The notes below the pieces were generated by a model that did not search any database, had not been told where the DNA came from, and saw nothing but the letters and a program-made list of their open reading frames with translations. A stretch of DNA of 64,000 bases from Omphiscola glabra (lineage: Eukaryota > Mollusca > Gastropoda > Lymnaeidae): the NCBI GenBank assembly GCA_964017045.1, contig OZ024808.1, positions 24,246,918-24,310,917 on the forward strand. The letters are read 5' to 3'. Every line of letters begins with the position of its first letter. The stretch's first letter is position 1. A program made the position numbers and the translations under genes. This document shows, in pieces, positions 53,591 through 64,000 of the stretch.

Positions 53591-53878
53591 ATAAGATATT
53601 ACACCATGATACGTAATTAGTAATTTAATTTGATTTTTAAAAAAAAAATTCATTTTAAGTTTTCGTGGGGGGAAAATACCCCCCCCCCCCCTTAAGAAAT
53701 GCATTTTATTGATTCTTTAAAACTGAAATAAATATTTATACTTTTCCTGTTAAAATACCCTTTGTAATAGTATAAATCATTGAACTAGGGGATATTATTT
53801 TTCCTTTATTCTGTTATGAATTTTCGGTCCGCAAAGTGGTTGCTGGTGAGCCGCATGTCGTGCCGGCCTCAGCTCCAG

Positions 53879-54010
53879 AAAAGCCGATCTCTTGCTATGG
53901 GTAAGATGGTGGATCCGGCACCAACATGAGGGAAATGTCACCTGTCCAGGAGGATACTGTATGATGTCAGTGGAAGTGGACACATGTGGCAGTCGCTTTA
54001 TTAAGAGAAG
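53879..54010 (+). pseudogene. Unit 3: decayed exon H
   Basis: Clear relative of 31622-31754: AAGCCGATC..TGCTAT at the start, TGTCACCTGTCC-AGGAGGATACTG in the middle, and a match up to the donor. It is broken by an in-frame TAA after TGC TAT GGG, a one-base length change, and loss of the donor (AGgtgag became AGatgag). The flanks also match unit 2, including the 24-bp minisatellite. Exon I of this unit is missing; sequence from beyond exon I (gcgcaacatcaat type) resumes at 54824. Confidence 0.8.
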
Positions 54011-54169
54011 ATGAGATTTGTCGAGGCTCATAACATTTCTAAGGAACGATGGCCTTCTGTCTTTAAAGATAATCAAGCGGACATTAGAAAATCTGGTCAA
54101 ATTCTGAGTGTGATAAACGGTTGTTGTGATGACGTCATGTATGTGTACATCAATGAGGTCCTGTTAAAA

Positions 54170-54227
54170 TCAGATCGCTAAAGAGCCACATGCGACTAGT
54201 GAGCCTCGATTTGACGACCACTGCATT
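54170..54227. mobile_element. hAT 3'-end fragment
   Basis: CGCTAAAGAGCCACATGCGA followed by GATTTGACGACCACTG resembles the right end expected for the 7299-7507 family. Left part absent. Confidence 0.45.
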
Positions 54228-54274
54228 CGATAACGAGCTTGTTCAAATTCATTCAACAACATAGTGGGCGTAAC

Positions 54275-54830
54275 ATTGTACATCAATGACGTCTTGTCTG
54301 TGTATATCAACGACGTCCTGTCTGTGTAGATCAATGACCCGTCTGTGTACATCAATGACGTCCTGTCTGTGTACATCAATGACGTCCTGTCTTTGTACAT
54401 CAATGACGTCATGTCTGTGTATATCAATGACGTCCTGTCTTTGTACATCAATGACCCGTCTGTGTACATCAATGACGTCCTGTCTGTGTACATCAATGAC
54501 GTCCTGTCTGTGTAGATCAATGACGTCATGTCTGTGTATATCAATGACGTCCTGTCTTTGTACATCAATGACGTCCTGTCTGTGTACATCAATGATGTCC
54601 TGTCTTTGTACACCAATGACGTCCTGTCTGTGTACATCAATGATGTCCTGTCTTTGTATATCAATGACGTCTTGTCTGTGTACACCAATGACGTCCTGTC
54701 TGTGTAAATCAATGATGTCCTGTCTTTGTAGATCAATGACGTCCTGTCTGTGTACATCAATGACGTCCTGTCTGTGTACATCAATGACGTCCTGTCTGTG
54801 TACATCAATGACGTCCAGTCTGCGTAACAT
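54275..54830. repeat. 24-bp minisatellite after unit 3, about 22 copies
   Basis: Unit TGACGTCCTGTCTGTGTACA plus TCAA. Eight codons per unit leave frames open on both strands; not genes. Paralogous to 31825-32215. Confidence 0.94.
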
Positions 54831-54944
54831 CAATAACACAATGTAGGTCGTTTCCTGATTATATAATGTCTGCTTGTTACTATGTCAAATACAGTATTGA
54901 CCCATAAAATACAGAAAGGTAACCTCTTAGGTACATGTTCGTAT

Positions 54945-55465
54945 TTTCTCTCTCAGTTAATTGACAGTTTCACAGTAATGTATTTTCTCTCTCAGTTAAT
55001 TTACAGTGTCAGAGTAATGTATTTTCTCTCTCAATTATTGGACAGTTTAACAGTAATGTATTTTCTCTCTCAGTTTTTTGACAGTTTCACAGTAATGTAT
55101 TTTCTCCCTCAGTTAATTGACAGTTCTTATTAATGTATTTTCTCACAATTCATTTACAGTTCTCATTAATGTCTTTTCTATCTCAATTCATTGACAGTTC
55201 TCATTAATGTCTTTTCTATCTCAATTCATTGACAGTTCTTATTAATGTCTTTTCTCTCTCAATTCACTGATAGTTCTCAGTAATGTCTTTTCTCCCTTTA
55301 ATTCACTGATAGTTCTCATTAATGTCTTTTCTATCTCAATTCATTGACAGTTCTTATTAATGTCTTTTCTCTCTCAATTCACTGACAGTTCCCAGTAATG
55401 TCTTTTCTCTCTTAATGCATTGATAGTTCTCATTAATGTCTTTCCTCTCGGAATTCTCACAGCAT
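54945..55465. repeat. Minisatellite of CTCAGTTAATTGACAG type
   Basis: Units TTTTCTCTCTCAGTTAATTG plus ACAGTTTCACAGTAATGTA, about 14 copies; same family as 36650-37035. Confidence 0.92.
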
Positions 55466-55494
55466 ACAATAAAATATATGTTTAAATCCTTTAT

Positions 55495-55870
55495 ATTAAC
55501 TTCACTGTTGTTCGTGGCTGGCTGGTAAAATCTTCGGACGGCTAATTGACCCACTTTCAAATCTAGCTGAATCTTGGCACTTGGACGCGTTGCCGTTCAC
55601 AAAACATTATTTTTTTATTTTCAGCCCCACCCACCTTTCCCAACATTAAAAAATATGTTTTTCCAGAATTTTTCAAAGAGAAAATGAAGGAAAATTCCCG
55701 ATAACTGCGCTAAATGAGATTTTAAAAAAACACACAAACTAAAAACGTATTGCATGTGCGTTTGGTGCGTAATAATTTCTTTTGGTTTCTTGAAATAGTT
55801 GGAGAAATAAATATGCATTGGACAAAGCCAGTGGGTCATTAGAAAATGAATATAGTTTAAGGGCGTGACG
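55495..55870. repeat. Dispersed repeat R1, copy 3
   Basis: TTCGTGGCTGGCTGGTAAAA, TCGGACGGCTAATTGACCCA, TTGGCACTTGGACGCGTTGC, CCCGATAACTGCGCTAAATG. Confidence 0.8.
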
Positions 55871-56029
55871 ACCAAATGAAATAAAAAGTTAAGACACTTA
55901 AACGTCTTACTAGATTTTCACCTCTGTTTATGGATTCACACCTTTCTAGCATTGTAATATTTCATTTCACTAGCCGTATTTTAATGCAATGATTATTCAG
56001 TACAAATTAACCATTTTTTATTCAAGGTT

Positions 56030-58440
56030 CAAAACACATATATATTTGTGATAGGATTTAGTTTGCGAAACATGGTCAATTTATCCGATTAAAAGCAAAC
56101 AATCATTTCAGCCACAATATACAAGAACTAGAAAAAATAAAACAACATAAATACAATGGTGCACATGTTAGGAGCAGAACTTTCACCAACAACCAAGAGG
56201 CACCTACAAAGATCTTTTTAACAATAGAACAAAACATACAGAAGAGTAGACAGATAGGACGAATCATTGATACAGAAGGTGGAACACACACTGACACTCC
56301 AATGATAGTAAACACATTTCAAAACTACTAGACACAACCTTTTGGAAAAGAAAAAACTGAGTCAGATATACAAGATAAGTACATACAGTTTACACAAAAA
56401 CTAAATAAAAATCAAACACAAGAAATGGAAAAAACTATAACATTAGCAGACATGAAAACATCATTGTCCAGCATAAACAAAAACAAAACACCTGGAACAG
56501 ATGTTCTAACAACAGAGTTCTACATTTTCTTTTTCACAACACTAGGACCAATTTTACATGCAACACTAGAAGAAGCTTACAGCAACAAGGAGTTACCACA
56601 CTCAATGAATACTTCATACAATACTCTTTTACAAAAAAAAATGGGAGAGAGAACACAGCTTAAAAATCATAGACCCATATCTATACTTAACACAGACTAT
56701 AAAATTCTCACAAAAACACTAGCAAACAAACTAAAACCACATTTAAATACCTTAATACACATAGATTAGCAATGCAGCATCAAAGGAAGGAACATTCATT
56801 TCATTAGAGACCTTATTCAATATTGAAATGACAAAAACATCAAAACTTGCATATTATCCCTAGATCAAGAAAAAGCCTTTGATAGGGTAGACCTCACGTA
56901 CCTACCTAAAATTTTACAACACATTAAACTAGGGGAGTTTTTTTGTAACTGGGTTAAAATTTTATACAAGTCCCCCATTTGTAATCTAATAATAAACAAC
57001 ACATTTTTAAAAGACATTAAAATTGACAGATCAGTTAGACAAGGGTGTCCATTATCCCCCTACCTTTATATTCTATCATTTGAACCCCTGCTAGAGAGAG
57101 TTAGAAGGGAGGACAGTATTAAAGGAGTAGGGATCCCTGGGGGTAGGGAGAGAAGAGTCATTGCTTATGCAGATGACAATATTTTATTCCTATTGATGAT
57201 AAGTCAATTTCCAATATAATATCAAGATTTCAAGATTTTGGGAGAGGTAGTGGATCTAAAATAAAAATAACTAAATCTGAAATTATGGGGATTGATAGAT
57301 GGAGAGATAGATTGGAATTCCCTTTAGGAATAGTAAAGAAGGATAGTCTTAGGATATATGGCATTTACTTTTCAAACAAACAGACTCAAACTAACACAGA
57401 AACATGGCAAAACATTAAACAATCTATAAAAAAAACATAATTGACAGACACAAGTACACAGCACACACACTTTTTGGTAGGAGCACAATCATAAACACAT
57501 ATGTCATTCCCAAAACAATATACACAGGGAACATATGGGGGCCTCCACAAGCAATTTTAAAACTAATCAACTTACATATCAGTAATTACATATTTCAAGG
57601 AACAATACAAAACATTAAACATACAACATTAATCCAATCTAAATTATAAGGAGAAATTAATTTACAAGACATACAAACAAAACTACAGGCAATTAAAATC
57701 AAATGTAATGGACAAGTCATTAGAAAGAAGGAGGAAAATATATTTACACATTATTACATGGGGATAAGGTTAGGACAGTTAAGAAAAATTGACAACAGCA
57801 CACCACATTACATAGGTAGAAAACAATCTGATTTTCACATGGCATGCACCCAAGCATTAAAAGGCAATGAAACACTTATACACAAAACAACCAAAGATAT
57901 CTACACACATTTAATAAAGAGACAGGCAACACCACCCTACAATAGAATAAAATGGACACATACTTATGGAACAATAAACACTGAGAATACATTTAAAAAT
58001 ACACACATTAAGGAAATAGAAAATAAAGACAAAGAAATAACATATAGACTCATATACAACATGACACCAGTCTCATCAAGACCATACAAGGACAGAGCTA
58101 GGCACATAGAATGTCCAATATGCAGTGCAGGGTGTGATGAGACCAAACAACATTTATATCTGATATGCAACTTAATCTTACAGACTAAATCTACACTTAA
58201 ACAAATCATACAAGCAGGTACAGTTCACACAGTAGATATAGACAGAGCCATAACACTAAACACAATACCAGAATCCAAAAACAAGAAACAACACACAATA
58301 AGTCTCATATTACTTTCAGAATACAGAAAACATTTTTGGCACCAAAGACTTAAGACTTTTTTTCACAAACATTACATTAGAAACACTTTTTAGATTTAAA
58401 ATACAAAACATAATTGAAAACAAAATTTAAGAAAATACAA
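56030..58440 (+). mobile_element. Decayed L1/Tx1-type LINE
   Basis: A-rich plus-strand reverse transcriptase relic. It shows NKTPGTDVLTTEFY (56479-56520), HRPISILNTDYKILTKTLAN (56669-56728), SLDQEKAFDRVD (56859-56890), RQGCPLSPYLYIL (57036-57075) and AYADDNILF (57165-57190), then an open 3' part at 57758-58393 with a zinc-knuckle-like CPICSAGC...H..C. Several stops and shifts break it. The motif wording is that of the L1-Tx1 group. Confidence 0.78.
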
Positions 58441-58734
58441 TGACAGAGTAAGGCATTAATTGTTTTTGTTTATTATTCCAACTCATATATATATATATCA
58501 TGTTAACAAATTTATTATAGAAACAATTTAATTAGAATTTCAGTAACTATTATGTAAAAATGTTATTTCAGCACATGATTTAAATTTATGTTTAAGTTAA
58601 CACTTGGGTATTTGTGTCTGTAAATAATTTATTCTGTATATTTTGAAATATTGATTTGTTAAAAATCTATTTTAAAACAACCAACAAAAAAAAAGCAACC
58701 TAAAATAAATAATTCTTTACAATCTTTATTTGCA

Positions 58735-59700
58735 CATTTCGATCAAATTTTGAAAACTAAAATAAATATAAGTAACTCAATACAAAGATCATGTCTTCTC
58801 CATAATTATTTCTAACTCAAAGAAAGACCATGTCTTTTCCATACTTATTTCTAACTCAATACAAAGACCATGTCTTTTCCATACTTATTTCTAACTCAGT
58901 ACAAAGATCATGTCTTTTCCATACTTATTTCTAATTATCCGCGCCAAAAGCTTAACAGTGAGTTATCGGAGAAAGAAAACAACTAACCAATAAGTATGGG
59001 GGTTTTTTCATGAAGGAAACAAATATTTTCGGAGAGAAAAGAGCTTAACAGGTTGGTGCATATCATTTCCGCTTCACAACATTTGTGGTTGTCATGGTTC
59101 GGCCAAGTAAACTTGGATCAGATGACGTCACCATCAATTGAGAGCAAAGAAATTATTCGTAGTAAAATAATAGTTTGTTTAATTTTTTTTTTTAAATATA
59201 TCATTAGGTCTGTTTTAATTAACCTTTAGCTAACTTTCTAGAATTGAGTTTAGAAACAAGAAATATAATTTTTTGGAGTTAACCTCAATTGATAAGAGTA
59301 GATGGCAACCACGGGCAAGCGACTCTGTTTTACACAGATATGGACGTATCCCATGGATGTTTGCCAGCACCAAGAGAGCGTCCTGAAATAGATCAGATGT
59401 CAAAAATTTTTAATTTGTATATTTTTAGCGAACTATAACATTTTCAACACGTTTATCAGCATAATAAAGACGGCCATGGGAAGTCTCCAACTGGTCATCT
59501 TTAAAACTTTTAATCGATTTTCACGTATTTACAAATCCTCTATATTAACTTTAAATTTTGTTCGTGGCTGGCTGGGAAAAGTCTTCGGAAAGTAAATCGA
59601 CACACTTCCCGTCAACCTATTCAGCTGAAACCTAGCACATAGACTCGATGATGATAACAACCCACTCTGCAATTATTCAATCCTAACCCAAACAATTCGA
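58735..59700. repeat. Segmental repeat R2, copy 2
   Basis: Collinear with 37100-37930 (see that entry). Contains a 40-bp tandem repeat at 58770-58940 (AACTCAATACAAAGACCATG, TCTTTTCCATACTTATTTCT). Confidence 0.85.
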
Positions 59701-59930
59701 TTTTTTTTCGGTTTTTTTAAAGGGTTAGAAGACGTAGATATGATTCCTTGATTTCACATTATAAAATTTACGTTAACAACGCTAAATGAGATTCTTCTTT
59801 TAAAAAAATAGTGGGTAATTTTTGGTGGGTAATTTATTTAGTTTTTCTGAAACAGTTGGTAAAATAAATCTGTGGTGTAAAAAAATGGGTGGGTTATTAC
59901 AATATTAATATAGTTCAGGGCGCGAATAGG
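59550..59930. repeat. Dispersed repeat R1, copy 4
   Basis: TTCGTGGCTGGCTGGGAAAA through GATTTCACATTATAAAATTT and CGCTAAATGAGATTCTTCTT to ATATAGTTCAGGGCGCGAAT. At the place where copy 37790-41960 holds the 34-bp satellite, this copy holds one unit-like stretch only. Confidence 0.82.
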
Positions 59931-60119
59931 GTTAAGTGCCTTCAGTGTTTCTCTCAGACATATTTCCCTGGGACTCGTTGGGGGTGGGCATTTCAAATTT
60001 CCAGGTGGGGAGGGCCGTGTTATATTTTTGTGGCCAAAGGCGTAGCTAAGGGTTAGCTTGTCTCGGACGTAGGTCTAGCTGGGGACGGAATGGGCTTGGA
60101 GGGTATTTGATGGTATATT

Positions 60120-60776
60120 TTCATCACTGAAATTAAGGTCAGTGAGGAAAGATTACAGATAGTTGGCAGCTTCAAGTACCTCGAAACAATAGTTTCGGAA
60201 GAAGGCTCCCAAACCGAATTGATGGCCAGGACTGTGCAGACTACAACAGCACTAAAGAGGCTCAAGATAATATGGAACGACAAAAATATAGCCCCCAGCA
60301 CCAAAATCAGGCTGATGCGCTCATTAATCCTCTCCATTTTTGTGTATGCCTGTGAGTCCTGGACATTAACAGGAGAACTTGAAAGGAAAATAAAGGCGAT
60401 GGAGATGAGATGTTTTAGATGCATTCTTGGCATCTGCTATAGAGACCATATCACCAATGAACAAGTAAAAGAAAGGATTCGCCAAGCTACTGGGGAATAC
60501 GATGACCTCCTGGCGTCTGTAAAAAAGCGCAAACTTGAATGGTATGGCCACGTGACCAGAAAACAAGGGCTCGCCAAAGAAATCTTGCAGGATACAACTA
60601 GAGGAGGAAGAAGAAGAGGAAGACAGAGAAAAATATGGGAAAATAACATCAAAGAATGGACTGGATTACAACTAGGCGATGCTATGCATAGGGCAGGAGA
60701 CCGAGAGGAATGGAGAAGAATAGTTTTTATGTCATCTGTGACTACGGGACATGATGATGACGATGAATGGTTGATT
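60120..60776 (+). mobile_element. LINE C-terminal fragment, family A
   Basis: A 186-codon open stretch (60219-60779) reads MARTVQTTTALKRLKIIWND, FVYACESWTLTGELERKIKA, RKLEWYGHVTRKQGLAKEIL and ends in an Asp run from ATG/GAT repeats. It is the best-preserved of the three family A copies. Confidence 0.82.
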
Positions 60777-60837
60777 TAGAGTTTAAGAGGGGGGGGGGCG
60801 TAAAATTGAATCTTGGCAAACATTGTAGATACGCCAC

Positions 60838-61190
60838 TGCTAGTGGCGTAGATATAGGGCAGGTGGGGTGGTCCACCGAGGTGTCACTTTTTCTTTGTAT
60901 GCTGGTGTGGCATTTTCGGACAACTGCAGAGTTTGTATCGTGAAAGTGAGGACGGCAAAAATATTTCCCTGCCCATGGAGGTCGTAATAGCTGCGCCACT
61001 AGGCAGTGTACCTATTGATATCAAATTTGGCGATCATTTTCATCGAAAAGGAGGAGGACATAAATTGAGGGTGCTGATGAATCTTCATCGATGGATAGGG
61101 TCTTGGGAGACTGCTCACCATAATTTTTTTGATAATTTCAAAATCAACAGGTTTATTTTTGAGTATCCTTGATTTCTATGTTTCAATTGT
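60838..61190 (+). repeat. Dispersed repeat, orientation 1
   Basis: Contains GGTGTCACTTTTTCTTTGTA, GGCATTTTCGGACAACTGCA and CGGCAAAAATATTTCCCTGC. Starts near AGTGGCGTAGATATAGGGC, a hAT-like edge. Confidence 0.6.
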
Positions 61191-61524
61191 ACATTTTTAA
61201 CGTGTAAGGACATTTTGAACGGGTAAGGACATTTTGAACGGGTAAGGACATTTGAAGGTTTCGTGGGTCGCATTAAGGCGTCTAGGGCCTTACATAAACT
61301 GAATTTACTCCCTTTGTGGCGTCCCCCATAGTAATCATTTGGCACAATTTCATAATCAACCCCATACTGTACTGTCGGGATAATTTAAAATGATGGGATG
61401 CATTATGGCTCATACTTAAATTTGTTCTTTCTTTCAGACAATTTTTAGATTGCATTTTAAACTGTCGGTTGAAGAGTGTCAAAATTACCCATAAAAATGA
61501 TTAAAGACACCTTAAAATTCCGCA

Positions 61525-61912
61525 CCAGTTGTCATGGGACTAGTGCCAGCCATCCCAGCAAACAATTTTCTCACCCCACAGAAGCCAGGTCGAGTAATCA
61601 GAGCCAAATTCTCACTAAACACTAACTTTACCTCTGACAACCCCACGAGCAATTACACCCGGAATAATAGCAAATGCTTCACTGTGCCTCGGAGTAACAC
61701 AGTGCAACATAAACAATCATTCTTCCCACGGACAATAATCGCTTGGAACCACCTGGACAACATCGCCGTGAACTCGACATCTATCGAAAGCTTCAAGACT
61801 GCCCTGGCATCTGTTAGGAGCCGTTAGAATTGCAGCATCGCTTAACCAACCGTTACACATTTGCCAGGTACATAGATGCATCAACGTACCCTACAAGAAC
61901 CAGAATTCAAGT
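61525..61912 (+). mobile_element. 5'-truncated CR1-type LINE copy
   Basis: Matches the last ~390 bp of the element ending at 26770: IPANNFLTPQKPGR, TVPRSNTVQHKQSFFPRT, ALASVRSR-stop, and the same 3' UTR ending in AAGAACCAGAA. The open stretch is 61534-61827. The 5' truncation is what target-primed reverse transcription leaves. Confidence 0.85.
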
Positions 61913-62224
61913 ATGCGTCAAAATGCACCACTATCTTTAATTTATGCACCAGTTCCCTCACACTGATCCATGTTGCAGTGCTGGGTTGAATAAAAGCTTG
62001 TGTCAAATGATTACCCTGGGACACGAAACAACTAAAGTGAATTTAGTTTATGTATGGAACTACAATTATTCCTCCCCATACTTTTAAGTATGTCATTCCT
62101 TGATCAAACTATACTCTAAAATGCAGCTCCTAATTTTGAAATAATACATACAAAAAATTCCGGGGAGAAGGTTCCCCAGACCCCTCCACCGCTCAAGATT
62201 CAACTTACATATTTATGCCTTTTA

Positions 62225-62715
62225 CCCCGTATTCTTTCTGTCCCAGAGACTCGCACAAAAACATACGGTGAACGATCTTTATCTTACTGTGCCACCAAAC
62301 AAAGGAATTCTCTTCAACTACACATCAGAAATATGCAAACCATCACAGCCTTCAAAACTGCACCCAAAACACGTCTCTTTAAACGATTTTTCTCTTACTG
62401 TGCCCCCAAACAAAGGAATTCTCTTCCACTACACATAAGAAATATGCCAACCATTACAGCCTTCAAAACTGCACTCAAAACACATCTCTTTAAACTCGCT
62501 TATACTCACTGATTCCTCATCTGACCGTTAAAGGATGCTGATGAGTGCCGTCCATGGCTTCACATGTAGATTGCACATTTTTTTTAAATTAAAAAATGGT
62601 AAGTTAATTTTTAATTTCATGATTATGTTTGTTAAATTGTATGTACAGCGTGGTGAGCTCAGCCCTAGGCTGGGGTACAACGCCATAGAAAACTACCAAT
62701 AATAATAATAATAAG
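62225..62715 (+). mobile_element. L2-like LINE 3' end with internal duplication
   Basis: Plus-strand copy of the 6437-6960 family, reading THKNIR, APKQRNSLPLHIRNMPTITA-like text, and ending in AATAATAAT at 62698-62713. About 110 bp (TCTTACTGTGCC to CTCTTTAAAC) occurs twice in tandem, at ~62280-62385 and ~62391-62496. Confidence 0.75.
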
Positions 62716-62829
62716 GCAAAGTCATGAATTTTACATTCGACTCGGCACTCTACATTCCTGTCCAGTTATTTCCGTGTGTATCCCATACTTAGTGAGTCTG
62801 CCTCGAGCTAACTTGTCTCTATCTATTCC

Positions 62830-63215
62830 CCGTGTATTTCATTTTAGGGATTGTCTGGTGATGTTATCACATTATTTTCGGAAAGTGTGCACTACTTATC
62901 TCCATATTTTCCTTATGATGTCTTAAGCGAAAGGCTCCTCGTATGTATTATCTAGTAAGTCTTTCTTGTGATGTGGCCCTTTGATGTTCATGATCTTTCC
63001 ATGACAAGTGTCTATGAAAGTCTGTACTTTCTGCATAATGATCGCCTATGCTCTCCAAGTTTCGGCTCCCTATAAAAGAACTGTTTTGACATTTGTGTTA
63101 AAAATTTCTGACTTTTCTTTTGAAGAGTCAGCTCCTTTGACTCCCATATTTTCTTTTATAGCACAAATGCTAACGTAGCTTTTCTAATTCTAGCCCTGAC
63201 ATCCACTACAAATTC
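62830..63215 (-). mobile_element. LINE reverse-transcriptase 3' fragment, family B-like (minus strand)
   Basis: Minus strand reads ARIRKATLAFVL-KKIWESK, FNTNVKTVLL-GAETW and KVQTFIDTCHGKIMNIKGP with scattered stops; it would lie just upstream of the 34985 fragment in a full element. Confidence 0.65.
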
Positions 63216-63277
63216 ACCATGTAAGTAATTGGTTCTACCAGAGAGATATGCTCTTGGTTGCCCGAATTTGACTTGAT

Positions 63278-63412
63278 TATATTTGTCTTGATGATATGTG
63301 TCTTGTTGATATTTGTCTTGATGATATTTGTCTTGATGATATTTGTCTTGATGATATTTGTCTTGATGATATTTGTCTTGATGATATTTGTCTTGATGAT
63401 ATTTGTCTTGCT
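63278..63412. repeat. 15-bp minisatellite, about 9 copies
   Basis: TTTGTCTTGATGATA repeated, with two variant units first. The RQISS and FVLMI frames derive from it. Confidence 0.93.
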
Positions 63413-63424
63413 TTTATTTGATTG

Positions 63425-63645
63425 CAAGATTTATCGTCACCCTTGATTTTTGCTCTACACCGCGATGACAATGATCGATAATTTTGGTGACGAGAGACAC
63501 ACTTCCCAGGAAGGTAGCTGTTATTCGTCTCACCATGAGGGCCAACGATATTTGCCGCTCTCCCTTCCTCGATACAAAATGTGCTGTTGTCCAAAAATGC
63601 CGCATCTCAATATAAAGAAAAATTGACACCTGGGTGAACAACCCT
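63425..63645 (-). repeat. Dispersed repeat, inverted copy
   Basis: The minus strand reads GGTGTCAATTTTTCTTTATA, GGCATTTTTGGACAACAGCA and CGGCAAATATCGTTGGCCCT, matching 60890-60985. Confidence 0.65.
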
Positions 63646-64000
63646 TACCTTCCCTTTTTATGACACTGGAACGACAGTAACGGCAATGCTTGGCGCCATG
63701 GGACGGAATTCATTTATATGCCCCCCCCCCTTTTTCCATCTCTAACCTTTTCAACTGTGAAACTTATTATTTTCAAACATTATTTTTCATCAAAGCAGAT
63801 TTAGCTATCCCTGCCAGTCTGGCACGAAAGGTTTTACATCCAAACTGCCACACCTTAGCAACGCCATTGGCCACTGTCCACTGGCAACTGGCACAGCCCC
63901 CCCCCCCCCTCCCTTCAAAAAAAAATCCAAAAGAAACACTGATAGAAAAAATATCTGGCGCTTAATGAAGGAGAAAAAGATGTTTGTTGAATGCAATGCA

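Noticed and set aside
54170..54846. Open frames of about 200 codons on both strands
   Set aside because: The 24-bp repeat is a multiple of three and lacks stops; frames follow the array.

Overview
This window looks like nuclear DNA of a heterobranch (pulmonate-type) snail. The reasons are AT-rich intron-heavy sequence, small exons with GT/AG borders that code for secreted cysteine-rich proteins, very many minisatellites, and animal LINE, hAT and MITE remnants, including a SPIN-like hAT element of a kind reported from a pond snail. I see no bacterial genes, rRNA, tRNA or CRISPR. The species is inferred; no single gene proves it.

Plus strand, 1-37 kb. Two tandem paralogous genes (unit 1, 852-12439, first exon probably outside the window; unit 2, 17049-32800, apparently complete) share the same exon order: signal peptide, A, B, C, D, E, F, G, H, I. 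The exons encode three cysteine-rich Ly-6/uPAR (three-finger)-like domains, A-B-C, D-E-F and H-I, with a Thr/Pro-rich linker (G) before the last. Nearly all exon phases agree between the units. A third, broken unit survives as a decayed exon H near 53.9 kb, flanked by the same minisatellite and downstream repeats as unit 2. The stretch after unit 2 (36-37.9 kb and the edge of the satellite) matches 54.9-59.9 kb, so a segmental duplication has been spread apart by insertions.

Minus strand, 44.7-50.7 kb. A second, unrelated gene: a signal-peptide exon followed by four cysteine-rich exons whose phases all join, and a possible short last exon. Its introns hold an L2-like LINE, a Penelope-like 3' fragment and a 0.9 kb CTAT tract.

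Mobile elements. A full-length CR1-type LINE (23.03-26.68 kb) with two in-frame stops sits inside a 17-bp minisatellite in a unit 2 intron; its 5'-truncated relative is at 61.5 kb. There is a decayed L1/Tx1-type LINE at 56.0-58.4 kb, many LINE C-terminal fragments, a SPIN-like element at 16.47 kb, other hAT MITEs with visible target duplications, a pair of long-TIR MITEs, and a TIR element holding the C-terminus of a KRBA2-like integrase.

Tandem arrays fill much of the rest. The most striking is a 34-bp satellite of about 115 seemingly identical copies (37.94-41.85 kb). It leaves all three minus-strand frames open and appears to have grown from one stretch of a dispersed repeat. All calls come from reading the sequence; no database search was run.
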